Origin: an uncultured Chitinophagaceae bacterium
GTDB lineage: Bacteria > Bacteroidota > Bacteroidia > Chitinophagales > Chitinophagaceae
Reading direction: 5' to 3'
Assembly (NCBI GenBank): GCA_946885335.1
Contig: CAMPGG010000002.1
Coordinates: forward strand, 1-37,218
Length of the DNA: 37,218 bases
Below, piece by piece: positions 1 through 7,438 of this stretch. Numbering within the stretch: position 1 is the stretch's first letter; each line of letters opens with the position of its first letter. A model generated the notes under the pieces. That model had not been told where the DNA came from, did not search any database, and saw only the letters and a list, made by a program, of their open reading frames with translations. Position numbers and translations under genes: made by a program.

Positions 1-128
1 ACGCAATGGAGTTTAAAAGTAAAAAACAGTCGGAATAAATTAAAACATTTTGCTCTGTTTTGTACATGTATATTAATATTTAGTGAAGCTGACATAGGAA
101 GTATTACTTGTTTAACCAAGCAATAGTT
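1..128. other. Left-edge segment, no complete gene
   Basis: No complete gene is visible. In the third forward frame a short open stretch runs from the window edge to a TAA at 36-38 and would read as a hydrophilic tail ending FKSKKQSE. This could be the C-terminus of a gene lying mostly outside the window, and the terminator that follows fits, but ten codons are too few to claim it. The first forward frame is also open to position 126 without recognisable content. Confidence 0.2.
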
Positions 129-170
129 AAAGGCCTGCATTACATAAGTGCAGGCCTTTATTTTTATTTT
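129..170 (+). terminator. Rho-independent terminator
   Basis: An 11-bp perfect stem (aaaggcctgca at 129-139 with tgcaggccttt at 149-159, 9-nt loop) is followed by a T-rich run at 161-170. The T tract is on the plus strand, so it would end a plus-strand transcript entering from the left. The stem is also followed by the 3' end of the minus-strand integrase, so it may work both ways. Confidence 0.8.
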
Positions 171-272
171 GTTTAAACAAATCATCAAAAGGACAGATAG
201 ATTCCATGTGTTTAATATAGATATCAACTAAGGATAATGTCCGGATGAAAAATTCCACGAGTTACTGCACAC

Positions 273-1496
273 TTAAATTTTATTTAATCTATGCTTCAAC
301 TCGAGCATATCTTCACTAATCTTCTTATCAAGTGTTTTTGCATATCGTTGAGTAATTTTTATATTTTTATGTCCAAGCATTTTACTTACTGTTTCAATAG
401 GAACTCCATTGTTCAAAGTCACCGTAGTTGCAAAAGTATGCCTGGCCATATGATATGTAAGCTTCTTAGAAATTCCGCAAAGTTCACCTATCTCTTTTAA
501 GTACTCATTTAGCTTTTGATTACTCCACACCGGTAAGAGACGTTCATTAACCAAGCAGTGGGGATGATCTTTATATTGGTGCAAAATTTCCAGAGGAATC
601 GGTAACAGAGGAATTTTAAAAGGCGTCTCAGTTTTTTGTCTTGTAGAAAATATCCATTGCTGTCCATCAACGCCAATGCCAATGTCGGAACGACTTAGTC
701 GATGTACATCAACATAAGCAAGTCCGGTATAACAACTAAATAAAAAAATGTCACGAGTAACTTTAAGTCTCTCTGTCTTAAATTGTTTTTGCCAGATGCG
801 TTGAAGTTCATCTTGAGTTAAAATATCTCTGACAACTTCCTTCGTCGCCATATTGAATCCATAAAATGGGTCTTTAGGCAACCATCCTTTTTTAACGCAT
901 TGCAAAACAATCTTTTTGAAATTCGAAAGATATTTAACTGCAGAATTATGCCCGCATTTGCGAACACTTTTAAGATAGAATTCAAAATCAGCAATAAACT
1001 CATAATTAAGTTTATTGATTTCAATGTCATAGACTCTGAATTTCCAATTGATGAATTCCCGGGTATGTTGAAGTGTGGTAGCATAACGCCGCGCGGTTAA
1101 TATGGCGTATTCCTGCCCAACAAGTGCATTCATTTGATCGTTATGTTGCTGAAAGACTTCTATAATCATCCGTCCTCTTTCTGTTATCCCTAGAACTTTA
1201 TTTTTTAATTTCTCAGGTGTGATAACTTCATCCGAATGAAGCAAACTTTGATAGGCCGTAAATACTTTTTGTTGTAAACTGTCAAGAAATGAGTTTAAAC
1301 AGCGAGTAGACTCTTTGATGCCTATCATTCGCCCGACCTGTGAATTCCATTTTTGCGGATCTTCACAAACACGCTTTGAAGAAATTTCCGTTCGGGCTCC
1401 ATCAACGGTTATGCGCATATAAATAGGCACAGCACCTTTAACATAATTACGGGGTTTTTTAAGGTAGAAGATTAAACCAAATGTTTTACTTACCAT
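273..1496 (-). CDS. IntDOT-like tyrosine recombinase (integrase)
   Basis: A 407-residue site-specific recombinase of the kind that moves Bacteroidota integrative and conjugative elements. It has an N-terminal arm-binding domain (about 1-100), a SAM-like core-binding domain (about 105-210) and a catalytic domain (about 225-400). Visible catalytic residues are R248 (TRDIF), K288 (RQKTE), H349 and R352 (YHMARH), H376 (LGHKN) and the nucleophile Y385 (TQRYAK). The usual first arginine of the TGLR motif is replaced by alanine (TGLAYVDV, A260). From memory, IntDOT of CTnDOT also lacks this arginine (Ser259) and uses R247, so the spacing agrees closely. The ATG at 1494-1496 gives the usual family length. 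The gene points away from the 3' end of ssrA, 247 bases upstream, which suggests that the element inserted at ssrA and extends left. The reading frame is intact. Confidence 0.9.
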   Translation of the reverse strand: MVSKTFGLIFYLKKPRNYVKGAVPIYMRITVDGARTEISSKRVCEDPQKWNSQVGRMIGIKESTRCLNSFLDSLQQKVFTAYQSLLHSDEVITPEKLKNKVLGITERGRMIIEVFQQHNDQMNALVGQEYAILTARRYATTLQHTREFINWKFRVYDIEINKLNYEFIADFEFYLKSVRKCGHNSAVKYLSNFKKIVLQCVKKGWLPKDPFYGFNMATKEVVRDILTQDELQRIWQKQFKTERLKVTRDIFLFSCYTGLAYVDVHRLSRSDIGIGVDGQQWIFSTRQKTETPFKIPLLPIPLEILHQYKDHPHCLVNERLLPVWSNQKLNEYLKEIGELCGISKKLTYHMARHTFATTVTLNNGVPIETVSKMLGHKNIKITQRYAKTLDKKISEDMLELKHRLNKI

Positions 1497-1633
1497 AATC
1501 TAACTTTTAGAGGTTATAAAATTAGATTAGTTTCCATTTTCAAACTTGATGTTCATCGATTGAACATGTTGTAGATCAATCTGTTACAAGCCATTCGGTG
1601 AGTCATTTTTTTTTATTTTATGACTCACCGAAT
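1496..1633. promoter_or_regulatory. Three inverted repeats upstream of the integrase
   Basis: Three separate perfect inverted repeats lie in the leader of the integrase gene. TAATCTAA (1496-1503) pairs with TTAGATTA (1522-1529). ATGTTCA (1549-1555) pairs with TGAACAT (1561-1567) around TCGAT. A 14-bp pair, ATTCGGTGAGTCAT (1593-1606) with its complement (1620-1633), surrounds a T-rich 13-nt loop. The third lacks a trailing T run on either strand, so it is not a standard terminator. Integrase arm or core sites, or operators for integrase control, are the likely reading (inference). The 8-base word CATTCGGT of the third repeat recurs at 1715-1722. Confidence 0.45.
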
Positions 1634-1679
1634 CACTCACCAGGATATGGTGTTTTTTGATGTGATTTGACAAAGTCAG

Positions 1680-1718
1680 AAAACAAAAATGCCTGAAAAT
1701 CAAGGACTTTCAGGCATT
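1680..1718 (-). terminator. Terminator of ssrA
   Basis: On the minus strand an 11-bp perfect stem (AATGCCTGAAA at plus positions 1708-1718 read in reverse, partner at 1688-1698, 9-nt loop) is followed by a T-rich run at 1687-1680. It lies 25 bases beyond the tmRNA 3' end and is correctly oriented to end that transcript. Confidence 0.8.
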
Positions 1719-1743
1719 CGGTAAGAGTTGACAATCAAAAAAG

Positions 1744-2115
1744 TGGAGGTGACCGGAGTCGAACCGGTGTCCAAACATATTCGTCAAAAGCTTTCTACAT
1801 GCTTATTCCGGTTTGTAGTGTCGGGAAATAACTGGAAAACCGAACGACCGATTATCTCCTTAGCTGTATATTCTTAAGTAACCGTCACAGCCTTCGGTTA
1901 CAGCATCCTGTTTTGTTTGTTGAGTCGGCGGCGGAGCATGGTAACAGAACAACCTGCTCAAGCGGCCCTAATGACTAGCTAATCACTGATTAGGCAGCCA
2001 TGGCATACTGAGTATTGCCATTTGAATTTTTCGTATTCAGATTATCGGGCTAATTACGCAACGCCCGGCATGCTTACACTTTCAAAGATCTACGCTGTCA
2101 AAACCAAACACCCCC
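1744..2115 (-). ncRNA. ssrA: tmRNA (transfer-messenger RNA)
   Basis: tmRNA rescues ribosomes stalled on broken messages and tags the nascent protein for proteolysis. The 372-nt gene has a tRNA-like end. The 5' GGGGGUG (2115-2109) pairs with the 3' CACCUCC, followed by an encoded terminal A; the pairing is seven base pairs with one G-U. The 3' part carries the T-arm with GGTTCGACTCC. The 5' region after the acceptor stem, GGTTTTGACAGCG, is typical of tmRNA. The tag reading frame at 2019-1990 encodes GNTQYAMAA and then TAA. The YAMAA ending resembles the YALAA tags common in bacteria and, from memory, the YAMAA ending in Cytophaga. The first codon of the tag is inferred from the usual nine-residue length in this phylum. 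The 3' end faces the integrase, making this a likely integration target. Confidence 0.95.
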
Positions 2116-2121
2116 GTGGGA

Positions 2122-2416
2122 AGTTAAAAGTCAAAAGTAAAAAGTAAAAATAAGGGCAAGCCGATTCTTCATTTTACATTTTGAATTTTACATTTTCAAT
2201 TTGTTAACCAGCAACATTAATTCTATCATCGCCTGTTGTGTCACTCACTTCATCGTTCAGAACAATATTGAGCTAAGGAACTTTTCACTTTTGAATTTTA
2301 CTTACAAAGCAATCTGCAATTTACGAAATTAAAGCCTCATCAAAAGTCAAAGAAACCTAAAAAAGGTATCAAGAAATGATCACGCAACTTTTTACTTTTA
2401 ACTTTTAAATTTTAAG
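2122..2416. repeat. Spacer with four blocks of 7-base repeats
   Basis: The 301-base spacer between ssrA and rseP (2116-2416) contains no gene. It holds four blocks of degenerate heptamers in strict 7-base phase. 2122-2149 has AGTTAAA, AGTCAAA, then AGTAAAA twice. 2171-2198 is ATTTTAC or ATTTTGA type, four units. 2281-2301 is CTTTTCA, CTTTTGA, ATTTTAC. 2389-2416 is TTTTTAC, TTTTAAC, TTTTAAA, TTTTAAG. The last block ends on the base before the rseP stop codon (2417-2419). The first block is roughly the reverse complement of the last, so the blocks face each other across the spacer. Their function is unknown. They resemble the short tandem heptamer families (STRR) described in cyanobacteria, but I claim no homology. 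Confidence 0.7.
2132..2139 (-). promoter_or_regulatory. ssrA: Possible -7 box of the ssrA promoter
   Basis: The minus strand reads TACTTTTG here, matching the Bacteroidota -7 consensus TAnnTTTG, 17 bases upstream of the mature tmRNA 5' end. No good TTTG -33 element is present at the usual spacing. The box lies inside the first heptamer repeat block, so the match may come from repeat composition alone. tmRNA precursors are trimmed by RNase P, so the distance to the mature end is not a problem. Confidence 0.3.
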
Positions 2417-3766
2417 TTATTTAAAAAGTCTCCATATATCTAACCCCAACGCATATGCCATCAATCCTAATAACAATACCATACCCACCATTTGCGCATA
2501 CTCCATGAATTTGTCGCTTGGTTTACGACCGGTGATCATTTCATATAAAGTAAACAATGCATGGCCACCATCCAATGCAGGTATAGGTAAAATATTCATG
2601 AATGCAAGGATGATAGAGAACAAAGCGGTCATGGTCCAGAAACGCTGCCAGTCCCAATAACCTCCAAACATTTTTCCAATACTAACTACGCTGCCCAGGT
2701 TATCCTGCACTTTATGTTCCTCAGAAACAAAAAGCAAGCGGATGCCTTCCATATAATCTTTTAAGCGGTCAACGCCGAATTTGGCACCAGCGGGTATGCT
2801 TTCTAAAAATGTATATTCTATTTTTTCGGTTCCCAGAATTTCACCAGGATTGCGGGCAATAAATCCTACCGTTCCATCTTCATTTATTTTTACTTTAGCG
2901 TACGCTGTATCATTATTTCTTAAAATGGACAGTTGAACATCTTTCCCTGTATTTTCTTTTTTGATTACATCAAATTCATCATAAAACATAAAAGACTGAC
3001 CATTCATTCCAATTAATTGGTCACCTTTTTTTAGTTCTCCTTCTAACACTTTTGCAGATTCGCCAACACTATCAACAATGACGGGTACACGTGGTGATAC
3101 AAAATTACTGCGCTGGTTCTTGGTTAATTTTGAAATGGTTCCTTCCGGTAATTTTATAGTAGTATCCCTGCCATTTCTGTTGATCGTTAAAGTAAGTGCC
3201 TCTGTCAGCATTAAACTTTTTGGTAAGGTATTGAGATACACTACTGGTTCACCATTCACAGATTTTATCATATCTCCATCTTGCAGACCCACTGATGTAG
3301 CAAGCGAATCAGCGGCTAAACCATATGATAGATTTTTGGCAGGCAATCTTTCTTCACCCCAAACAAAAAGGATCCCTGCAAATATGATCAAGGCAAGTAT
3401 AAAATTTACGATCACACCACCCAGCATGATGATCAACCTTTGCCAGGCTGGCTTACTGCGGAATTCCCAGGGTTGCGGAGGTAATTTCATTTGTTCTTTA
3501 TCCATACTCTCATCTACCATTCCGGAAATTTTTACATAACCACCTAATGGTACCCAACCAACACCATATTCAGTTTCTCCAATTTTCTTTTTAAAAAGAG
3601 AAAATCCGGGATTGAAAAAAAGGAAAAACTTCTCTACCCTGCATCCAAACCATTTGGCAGGTAAAAAATGCCCTAGTTCATGTAACACGACTAATATAGA
3701 AAAAGCCAGAATAAATTGTCCAAGGTTATTTGCGAAAGCGGTCCAGTTAATTGCTAAAAAATACAT
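2417..3766 (-). CDS. rseP: Site-2 membrane metalloprotease RseP
   Basis: Intramembrane zinc protease of the RseP/SpoIVFB family. In model bacteria it cuts anti-sigma factors and signal-peptide remnants inside the inner membrane. The zinc-binding HELGH is at residues 29-33 in the first membrane helix, and the third-ligand motif LDGGH is at 398-402 in a late helix. PDZ-like sequence fills the periplasmic middle (about 140-300). The C-terminus ends in another membrane helix. Its 449 residues match the E. coli protein length (about 450). It lies 119 bases downstream of dxr in the same direction; a dxr/rseP neighbourhood is common in bacteria, so they may share a transcript. The stop codon abuts a heptamer repeat block. 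The anti-sigma substrate is not in this window. Confidence 0.95.
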   Translation of the reverse strand: MYFLAINWTAFANNLGQFILAFSILVVLHELGHFLPAKWFGCRVEKFFLFFNPGFSLFKKKIGETEYGVGWVPLGGYVKISGMVDESMDKEQMKLPPQPWEFRSKPAWQRLIIMLGGVIVNFILALIIFAGILFVWGEERLPAKNLSYGLAADSLATSVGLQDGDMIKSVNGEPVVYLNTLPKSLMLTEALTLTINRNGRDTTIKLPEGTISKLTKNQRSNFVSPRVPVIVDSVGESAKVLEGELKKGDQLIGMNGQSFMFYDEFDVIKKENTGKDVQLSILRNNDTAYAKVKINEDGTVGFIARNPGEILGTEKIEYTFLESIPAGAKFGVDRLKDYMEGIRLLFVSEEHKVQDNLGSVVSIGKMFGGYWDWQRFWTMTALFSIILAFMNILPIPALDGGHALFTLYEMITGRKPSDKFMEYAQMVGMVLLLGLMAYALGLDIWRLFK

Positions 3767-3885
3767 AGGTTAATTTGATCCTTACCAGATTGTTTTATGA
3801 AAAATATAGCCGCAAATATCAGTTAAATTAAATATCCATCTGAAGCTTTATCAATTATTTAGAAAATATGAATGAGCAGGTATTT

Positions 3886-5055
3886 TTATAACCTTATCAG
3901 GTCTGCTGCAAAATTGCGGGCTTCGCCATCGCTTGCACTATAATCATCCAGGGTTGGTTCTGCAATAAATGGAATTTGTTCCATCGTTTTTTCTATTACA
4001 TCTGTCATATCTAAAAATCCTAACCTGTTTCGCAGAAAAGCAAAAACGGCAATTTCATTAGCTGCATTTAAAACACAGGGAAGATTACCACCTTTATTCA
4101 ATGCTTCTATCGCCAGCCCAAGATTTCTGAAAGTCCTGATATCCGGTTCCTCAAAAGTCAGGGTGCCGACTTTTTTCAAATCAAGTCTTGGATAGCTGTT
4201 AGAAAGCCGGCGGGGAAACGATAATGCATATTGAATGGGCAGCTTCATATCAGGCAATCCGAGTTGTGCTTTTACACTTCCATCTTCAAATTCAACCATG
4301 GAATGGATAATACTTTGAGGGTGAATCAGCACTTTAATTTGTTCAGGTTTTAAATTAAATAACCATCGTGCCTCAATCATTTCCAACCCTTTATTCATTA
4401 AAGTAGCGGAGTCAACCGTGATCTTTGCACCCATGCTCCAGTTAGGATGCTGCAAGGCATGTTCCCTTTTTATATTCACCAGGTAATTGGGTTTGCGACC
4501 CAGGAATGGACCACCTGAAGCTGTCAATATTATATTATCAACCTTATTACGGGTTTCACCAACTAGGCATTGAAAAATGGCAGAATGCTCGGAATCTACA
4601 GGAATTATTGGTGACCGATGCTCAACTGCCTTTTGCATGATGATCTCACCAGCCACAACAAGGGTTTCCTTATTTGCCAGTGCCACTGCTTTCCCGTTTT
4701 CAATGGCTAAAAGTGTAGGCTTTAAACCTGCATAACCAACAATAGCTGCAATCATTAAATCATAAACATCCATGGCGGCCACATCTTCCATGGCTTGCTC
4801 TCCGGCAAAAACTTTTACATCGGTAGCTGCTAAAGCTTCTTTTACCTTCTGGTATTTTTTCTCATCTCCAATAACTACTATATTAGGATTGAACTTTAAA
4901 GCCTGCTTAATTAATAAATCATCATTTTGCCGGGCAGTCAGCACTTCCGCTGAAAACAGATCCGGATGCGCCTCGATTACTTCTAATGCCTGCGTTCCAA
5001 TAGAGCCCGTTGATCCGAATATAGCTATCCTTTTAATATTTTGTTCATTGTTCAT
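3886..5055 (-). CDS. dxr: 1-deoxy-D-xylulose 5-phosphate reductoisomerase
   Basis: Second enzyme of the MEP isoprenoid pathway: it rearranges and reduces DXP to 2-C-methyl-D-erythritol 4-phosphate with NADPH and a divalent metal. The N-terminal Rossmann motif GSTGSIG is at residues 14-20. NKETLV, the metal and substrate region VDSEHSAIFQ, and the flexible ASGGPF loop are all recognisable. The 389 residues are the normal length, and the ATG at 5055 is well placed before the Rossmann strand. It follows the GH3-like gene by 20 bases and precedes rseP by 119, all on the minus strand. The enzyme appears complete and cytosolic. Confidence 0.97.
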   Translation of the reverse strand: MNNEQNIKRIAIFGSTGSIGTQALEVIEAHPDLFSAEVLTARQNDDLLIKQALKFNPNIVVIGDEKKYQKVKEALAATDVKVFAGEQAMEDVAAMDVYDLMIAAIVGYAGLKPTLLAIENGKAVALANKETLVVAGEIIMQKAVEHRSPIIPVDSEHSAIFQCLVGETRNKVDNIILTASGGPFLGRKPNYLVNIKREHALQHPNWSMGAKITVDSATLMNKGLEMIEARWLFNLKPEQIKVLIHPQSIIHSMVEFEDGSVKAQLGLPDMKLPIQYALSFPRRLSNSYPRLDLKKVGTLTFEEPDIRTFRNLGLAIEALNKGGNLPCVLNAANEIAVFAFLRNRLGFLDMTDVIEKTMEQIPFIAEPTLDDYSASDGEARNFAADLIRL

Positions 5056-5075
5056 TCCTGAAAAAAGTTATTTGA

Positions 5076-6572
5076 TTAATTGTCTGTCCACCGGGATAGT
5101 TGGTCTGCAACCACCCGGTCATTACTCAATCTCGGCACTTTATTTTGACCGCCCAATTTATTGATGGATTTCATATAATCAATAAATCCATTCTTTTTAA
5201 CCGGGTTTATTTTTAATGGCGCTAATATATTTCCCCTGATCAGGTCATCATAATAAATATTTTTATCCCGGAGATGCTGATCTACTTTTAAAGCGAACCG
5301 GCTCATATCTTCCGGGTTCTTTTCAAATTCTATCAGCCATTCATGATAGGATTGTGAGCCATCACTCCCTATGACCGGCGCTACGGTGAATTCCGTTATC
5401 CGGACATTTTCTTCCGCGGCAGCCTCCATCAGGCTTTGTTCCACCTCCTCGCCAATCACATGTTCGCCAAACGCAGAAATAAAATGTTTGATCCTCCCTG
5501 TTACAACCAAACGATATGGATTTAATGAAACAAACTTAACCGTATCACCAATATTGTAACTCCACAATCCTGCGTTATTATTGATTATCAATGCATAATT
5601 AACCCCTACTTCAACTTCTGATAAAGAAAGCCTTGTTGGGTTTTCCTGGAATATTTCATTGGCCGGCACAAACTCAAAAAAGATGCCGCTATTGGTATTC
5701 AGCAGTAAACCGTCTTTATGTTGTGAATCCTGGAATGCGAAAAATCCTTCCGAGGCAGGGAAGGTTTCAATTGCCGCTACTTCTTTCCCAATACTTTCAA
5801 ATAACCTTTTTTTATATGGTTGAAAATTTACACCACCATGGACCAGGACTGAAAAATCAGGGAACAGGTCTTTGATCTTTTTCCCTTTCAATTCTATTAG
5901 CCGGTCAAAATACATTTGCACCCATGGGGGAATACCGCTGATCAATGTCATATTGGTATCAACCGTTTCTTTAACTATCTGGTCAAGTTTTGATTCCCAG
6001 TCTTCGATACAGTTGGTTTCATATGATGGCAGCTGGTTCTTTCTTAAATAACTGGGTATATGGTGATTTACTATTCCGCTTAAACGACCGGTTGGAATAT
6101 TTCCGACCCTTTCCAAAACCGGGGAGCCAGACAAAAAGATCATTTTTCCATCAGCAAAGGCATTATTACCACTTTCTGCCATATAACAAAGCAAAGCATT
6201 GCGGGCAGTGTTAATATGATTGGGTATGGAATCCTTGGTAATGGGAATATACTTTACACCACTGGTGGTGCCAGAGGTTTTGGCAAAATATATCGGCTGT
6301 CCTTTCCAAAGTACATTATGGCGACCTTGCTTAATTTTTTCTATATATGGTTTAAAAGCTTCATAATCCCGGATAGGGACTGCTTTCCGATAAGCATCAA
6401 CACCGGATATTTCATCAAATCCGTGATCTTTGCCAAAATCAGTCATTTTTCCGGATTTGATCAATTGCTTAAAAATCAAATCCTGGTCTTCAACGGCTGT
6501 ACTCAGGCTTTTACGTACTTTATTATATATGTAGGAAGCAAATGGCTTGGCAAATAGTGATTTTAATTTCAT
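5076..6572 (-). CDS. GH3-family adenylate-forming protein
   Basis: Bacterial relative of plant GH3 acyl-acid amido synthetases, members of the adenylate-forming superfamily. The substrate in bacteria is not established. Recognisable blocks are the ATP-binding loop AKTSGTTSGVKYIPI near the N-terminal third, the ETFPASEGFFAFQ block in the middle, NIGDTVKF and the hinge-like VTGRIKHFISAFGEHV, then a C-terminal lid domain ending near LSRWTDN. The frame is open to 6617, but the ATG at 6572 (MKLKSLFAKPF) is preferred because the longer version starts inside a good -7 promoter box at 6615-6622. This gives 498 residues, normal for the family. It is the first gene of a run with dxr (20-base gap), which hints at shared transcription but not a shared pathway. 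Confidence 0.88.
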   Translation of the reverse strand: MKLKSLFAKPFASYIYNKVRKSLSTAVEDQDLIFKQLIKSGKMTDFGKDHGFDEISGVDAYRKAVPIRDYEAFKPYIEKIKQGRHNVLWKGQPIYFAKTSGTTSGVKYIPITKDSIPNHINTARNALLCYMAESGNNAFADGKMIFLSGSPVLERVGNIPTGRLSGIVNHHIPSYLRKNQLPSYETNCIEDWESKLDQIVKETVDTNMTLISGIPPWVQMYFDRLIELKGKKIKDLFPDFSVLVHGGVNFQPYKKRLFESIGKEVAAIETFPASEGFFAFQDSQHKDGLLLNTNSGIFFEFVPANEIFQENPTRLSLSEVEVGVNYALIINNNAGLWSYNIGDTVKFVSLNPYRLVVTGRIKHFISAFGEHVIGEEVEQSLMEAAAEENVRITEFTVAPVIGSDGSQSYHEWLIEFEKNPEDMSRFALKVDQHLRDKNIYYDDLIRGNILAPLKINPVKKNGFIDYMKSINKLGGQNKVPRLSNDRVVADQLSRWTDN

Positions 6573-6614
6573 ATTTATATATATGGCGGGGTAGCCGGGT
6601 TGGCTAAAAGCACA

Positions 6615-6622
6615 CAAATATA
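6615..6622 (-). promoter_or_regulatory. -7 promoter box of the GH3-dxr run
   Basis: The minus strand reads TATATTTG, an exact match to TAnnTTTG, 43 bases upstream of the chosen GH3 start. No TTTG -33 element is seen at the normal distance. It lies back-to-back with the rplU promoter, 51 bases away. Confidence 0.45.
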
Positions 6623-6672
6623 CTGGAACAGGATTAGTGCTTGAATGATGTTAATGAAAGTTTTACAATCCT

Positions 6673-6703
6673 TTTGCCAGTTAAATTATTACCCTTACCT
6701 TTG
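6673..6703 (+). promoter_or_regulatory. Bacteroidota-type promoter of rplU
   Basis: TTTG at 6673-6676 and TACCTTTG at 6696-6703 are separated by 19 bases, matching the TTTG/TAnnTTTG promoter of the Bacteroidota primary sigma factor. The start codon of rplU lies 20 bases beyond the -7 box, giving a short leader. It is the clearest promoter in the window. Confidence 0.8.
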
Positions 6704-6723
6704 CATCCCTAATTTCAGAAATT

Positions 6724-7026
6724 ATGTACGCAGTAGTTAAGATTGCCGGACAGCAATTTAAAGTAGAAAAAAACCAGACTTTATTCGTTCCTCACCAGGA
6801 AGGTAATGCTGGCGATAAAGTAGAATTTACCGAAGTGTTATTAGCCGATAATGATGGGAAACTTTCAGTTGGTGATGCGGTAAAGATTAAAATCCAGGCA
6901 GAGATCGTAGATCATATCAAAGGAGATAAGGTCATTGCCTATAAACAAAAAAGAAGGAAAGGCTTCCGTAAAAAACTGGGTCACCGTATTCAATATACAA
7001 AGATCAAAGTAACGGACATCGCATAA
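6724..7026 (+). CDS. rplU: 50S ribosomal protein L21
   Basis: Large-subunit ribosomal protein bound to 23S rRNA. The start MYAVVKIAGQQFKVEKNQ, the basic segment YKQKRRKGFRKKLGHRI and the ending YTKIKVTDI are hallmarks of L21. At 100 residues it is of normal size. It is the first gene after a strong promoter, followed 56 bases later by rpmA, the near-universal L21-L27 pair. Confidence 0.98.
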   Translation: MYAVVKIAGQQFKVEKNQTLFVPHQEGNAGDKVEFTEVLLADNDGKLSVGDAVKIKIQAEIVDHIKGDKVIAYKQKRRKGFRKKLGHRIQYTKIKVTDIA

Positions 7027-7082
7027 TTAACGGTAAGCTATAACCGTAAATTATAATTTCAACAAATCAAATTTAAATTATC

Positions 7083-7349
7083 ATGGCACATAAGAAAGGA
7101 GAAGGTAGTGTTAAAAACGGCCGCGACTCGCAAAGTAAAAGACTTGGCGTAAAAATCTTCGGTGGTCAGTCAGTTATTACTGGTAACATTATTATTCGCC
7201 AAAGAGGCACCGTTTACCATCCTGGTAAAAATGTTGGTGTAGGAAAAGATTTTACTTTGTTTGCATTGGCTGATGGTGTTGTAGAATTTAGCAAAGGAAA
7301 AAACAACCGAACTTTCGTTTCAATTTCTGAGGCAGAAGCTACAGCTTAG
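7083..7349 (+). CDS. rpmA: 50S ribosomal protein L27
   Basis: Ribosomal protein whose N-terminal tail reaches the peptidyl-transferase centre. The sequence begins [20 protein letters not shown] with no Firmicutes-type N-terminal extension, so no processing peptide is expected. The core [19 protein letters not shown] and VVEFSKGK are conserved. It has 88 residues. A weak hairpin (7368-7400) without a T run follows, then the H1-like gene 89 bases on, so read-through from the rplU promoter is possible. Confidence 0.98.
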   Translation: MAHKKGEGSVKNGRDSQSKRLGVKIFGGQSVITGNIIIRQRGTVYHPGKNVGVGKDFTLFALADGVVEFSKGKNNRTFVSISEAEATA

Positions 7350-7367
7350 TTTTTTTTAAAATATTTT

Positions 7368-7400
7368 GACAGTTTAAATAAAAAAATTATTTTTACTGTC
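7368..7400 (+). other. Imperfect hairpin between rpmA and the H1-like gene
   Basis: GACAGT (7368-7373) pairs with ACTGTC (7395-7400) and most of the AT-rich sequence between them can extend the stem with about two mismatches. There is no following T tract, so it is not a clear terminator. It could be an attenuating or mRNA-stabilising structure. Confidence 0.3.
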
Positions 7401-7438
7401 GAGTATTTTATTTTACTAACCATTAAATTCAAAAAAAC

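Noticed and set aside
1593..1633. Strong 14-bp hairpin as a terminator
   Set aside because: The T run is in the loop rather than after the stem on either strand, and a better ssrA terminator exists at 1680-1718.
6573..6617. 15-residue extension of the GH3-like protein
   Set aside because: It begins within a -7 promoter box and is absent from the family N-terminus as I know it.
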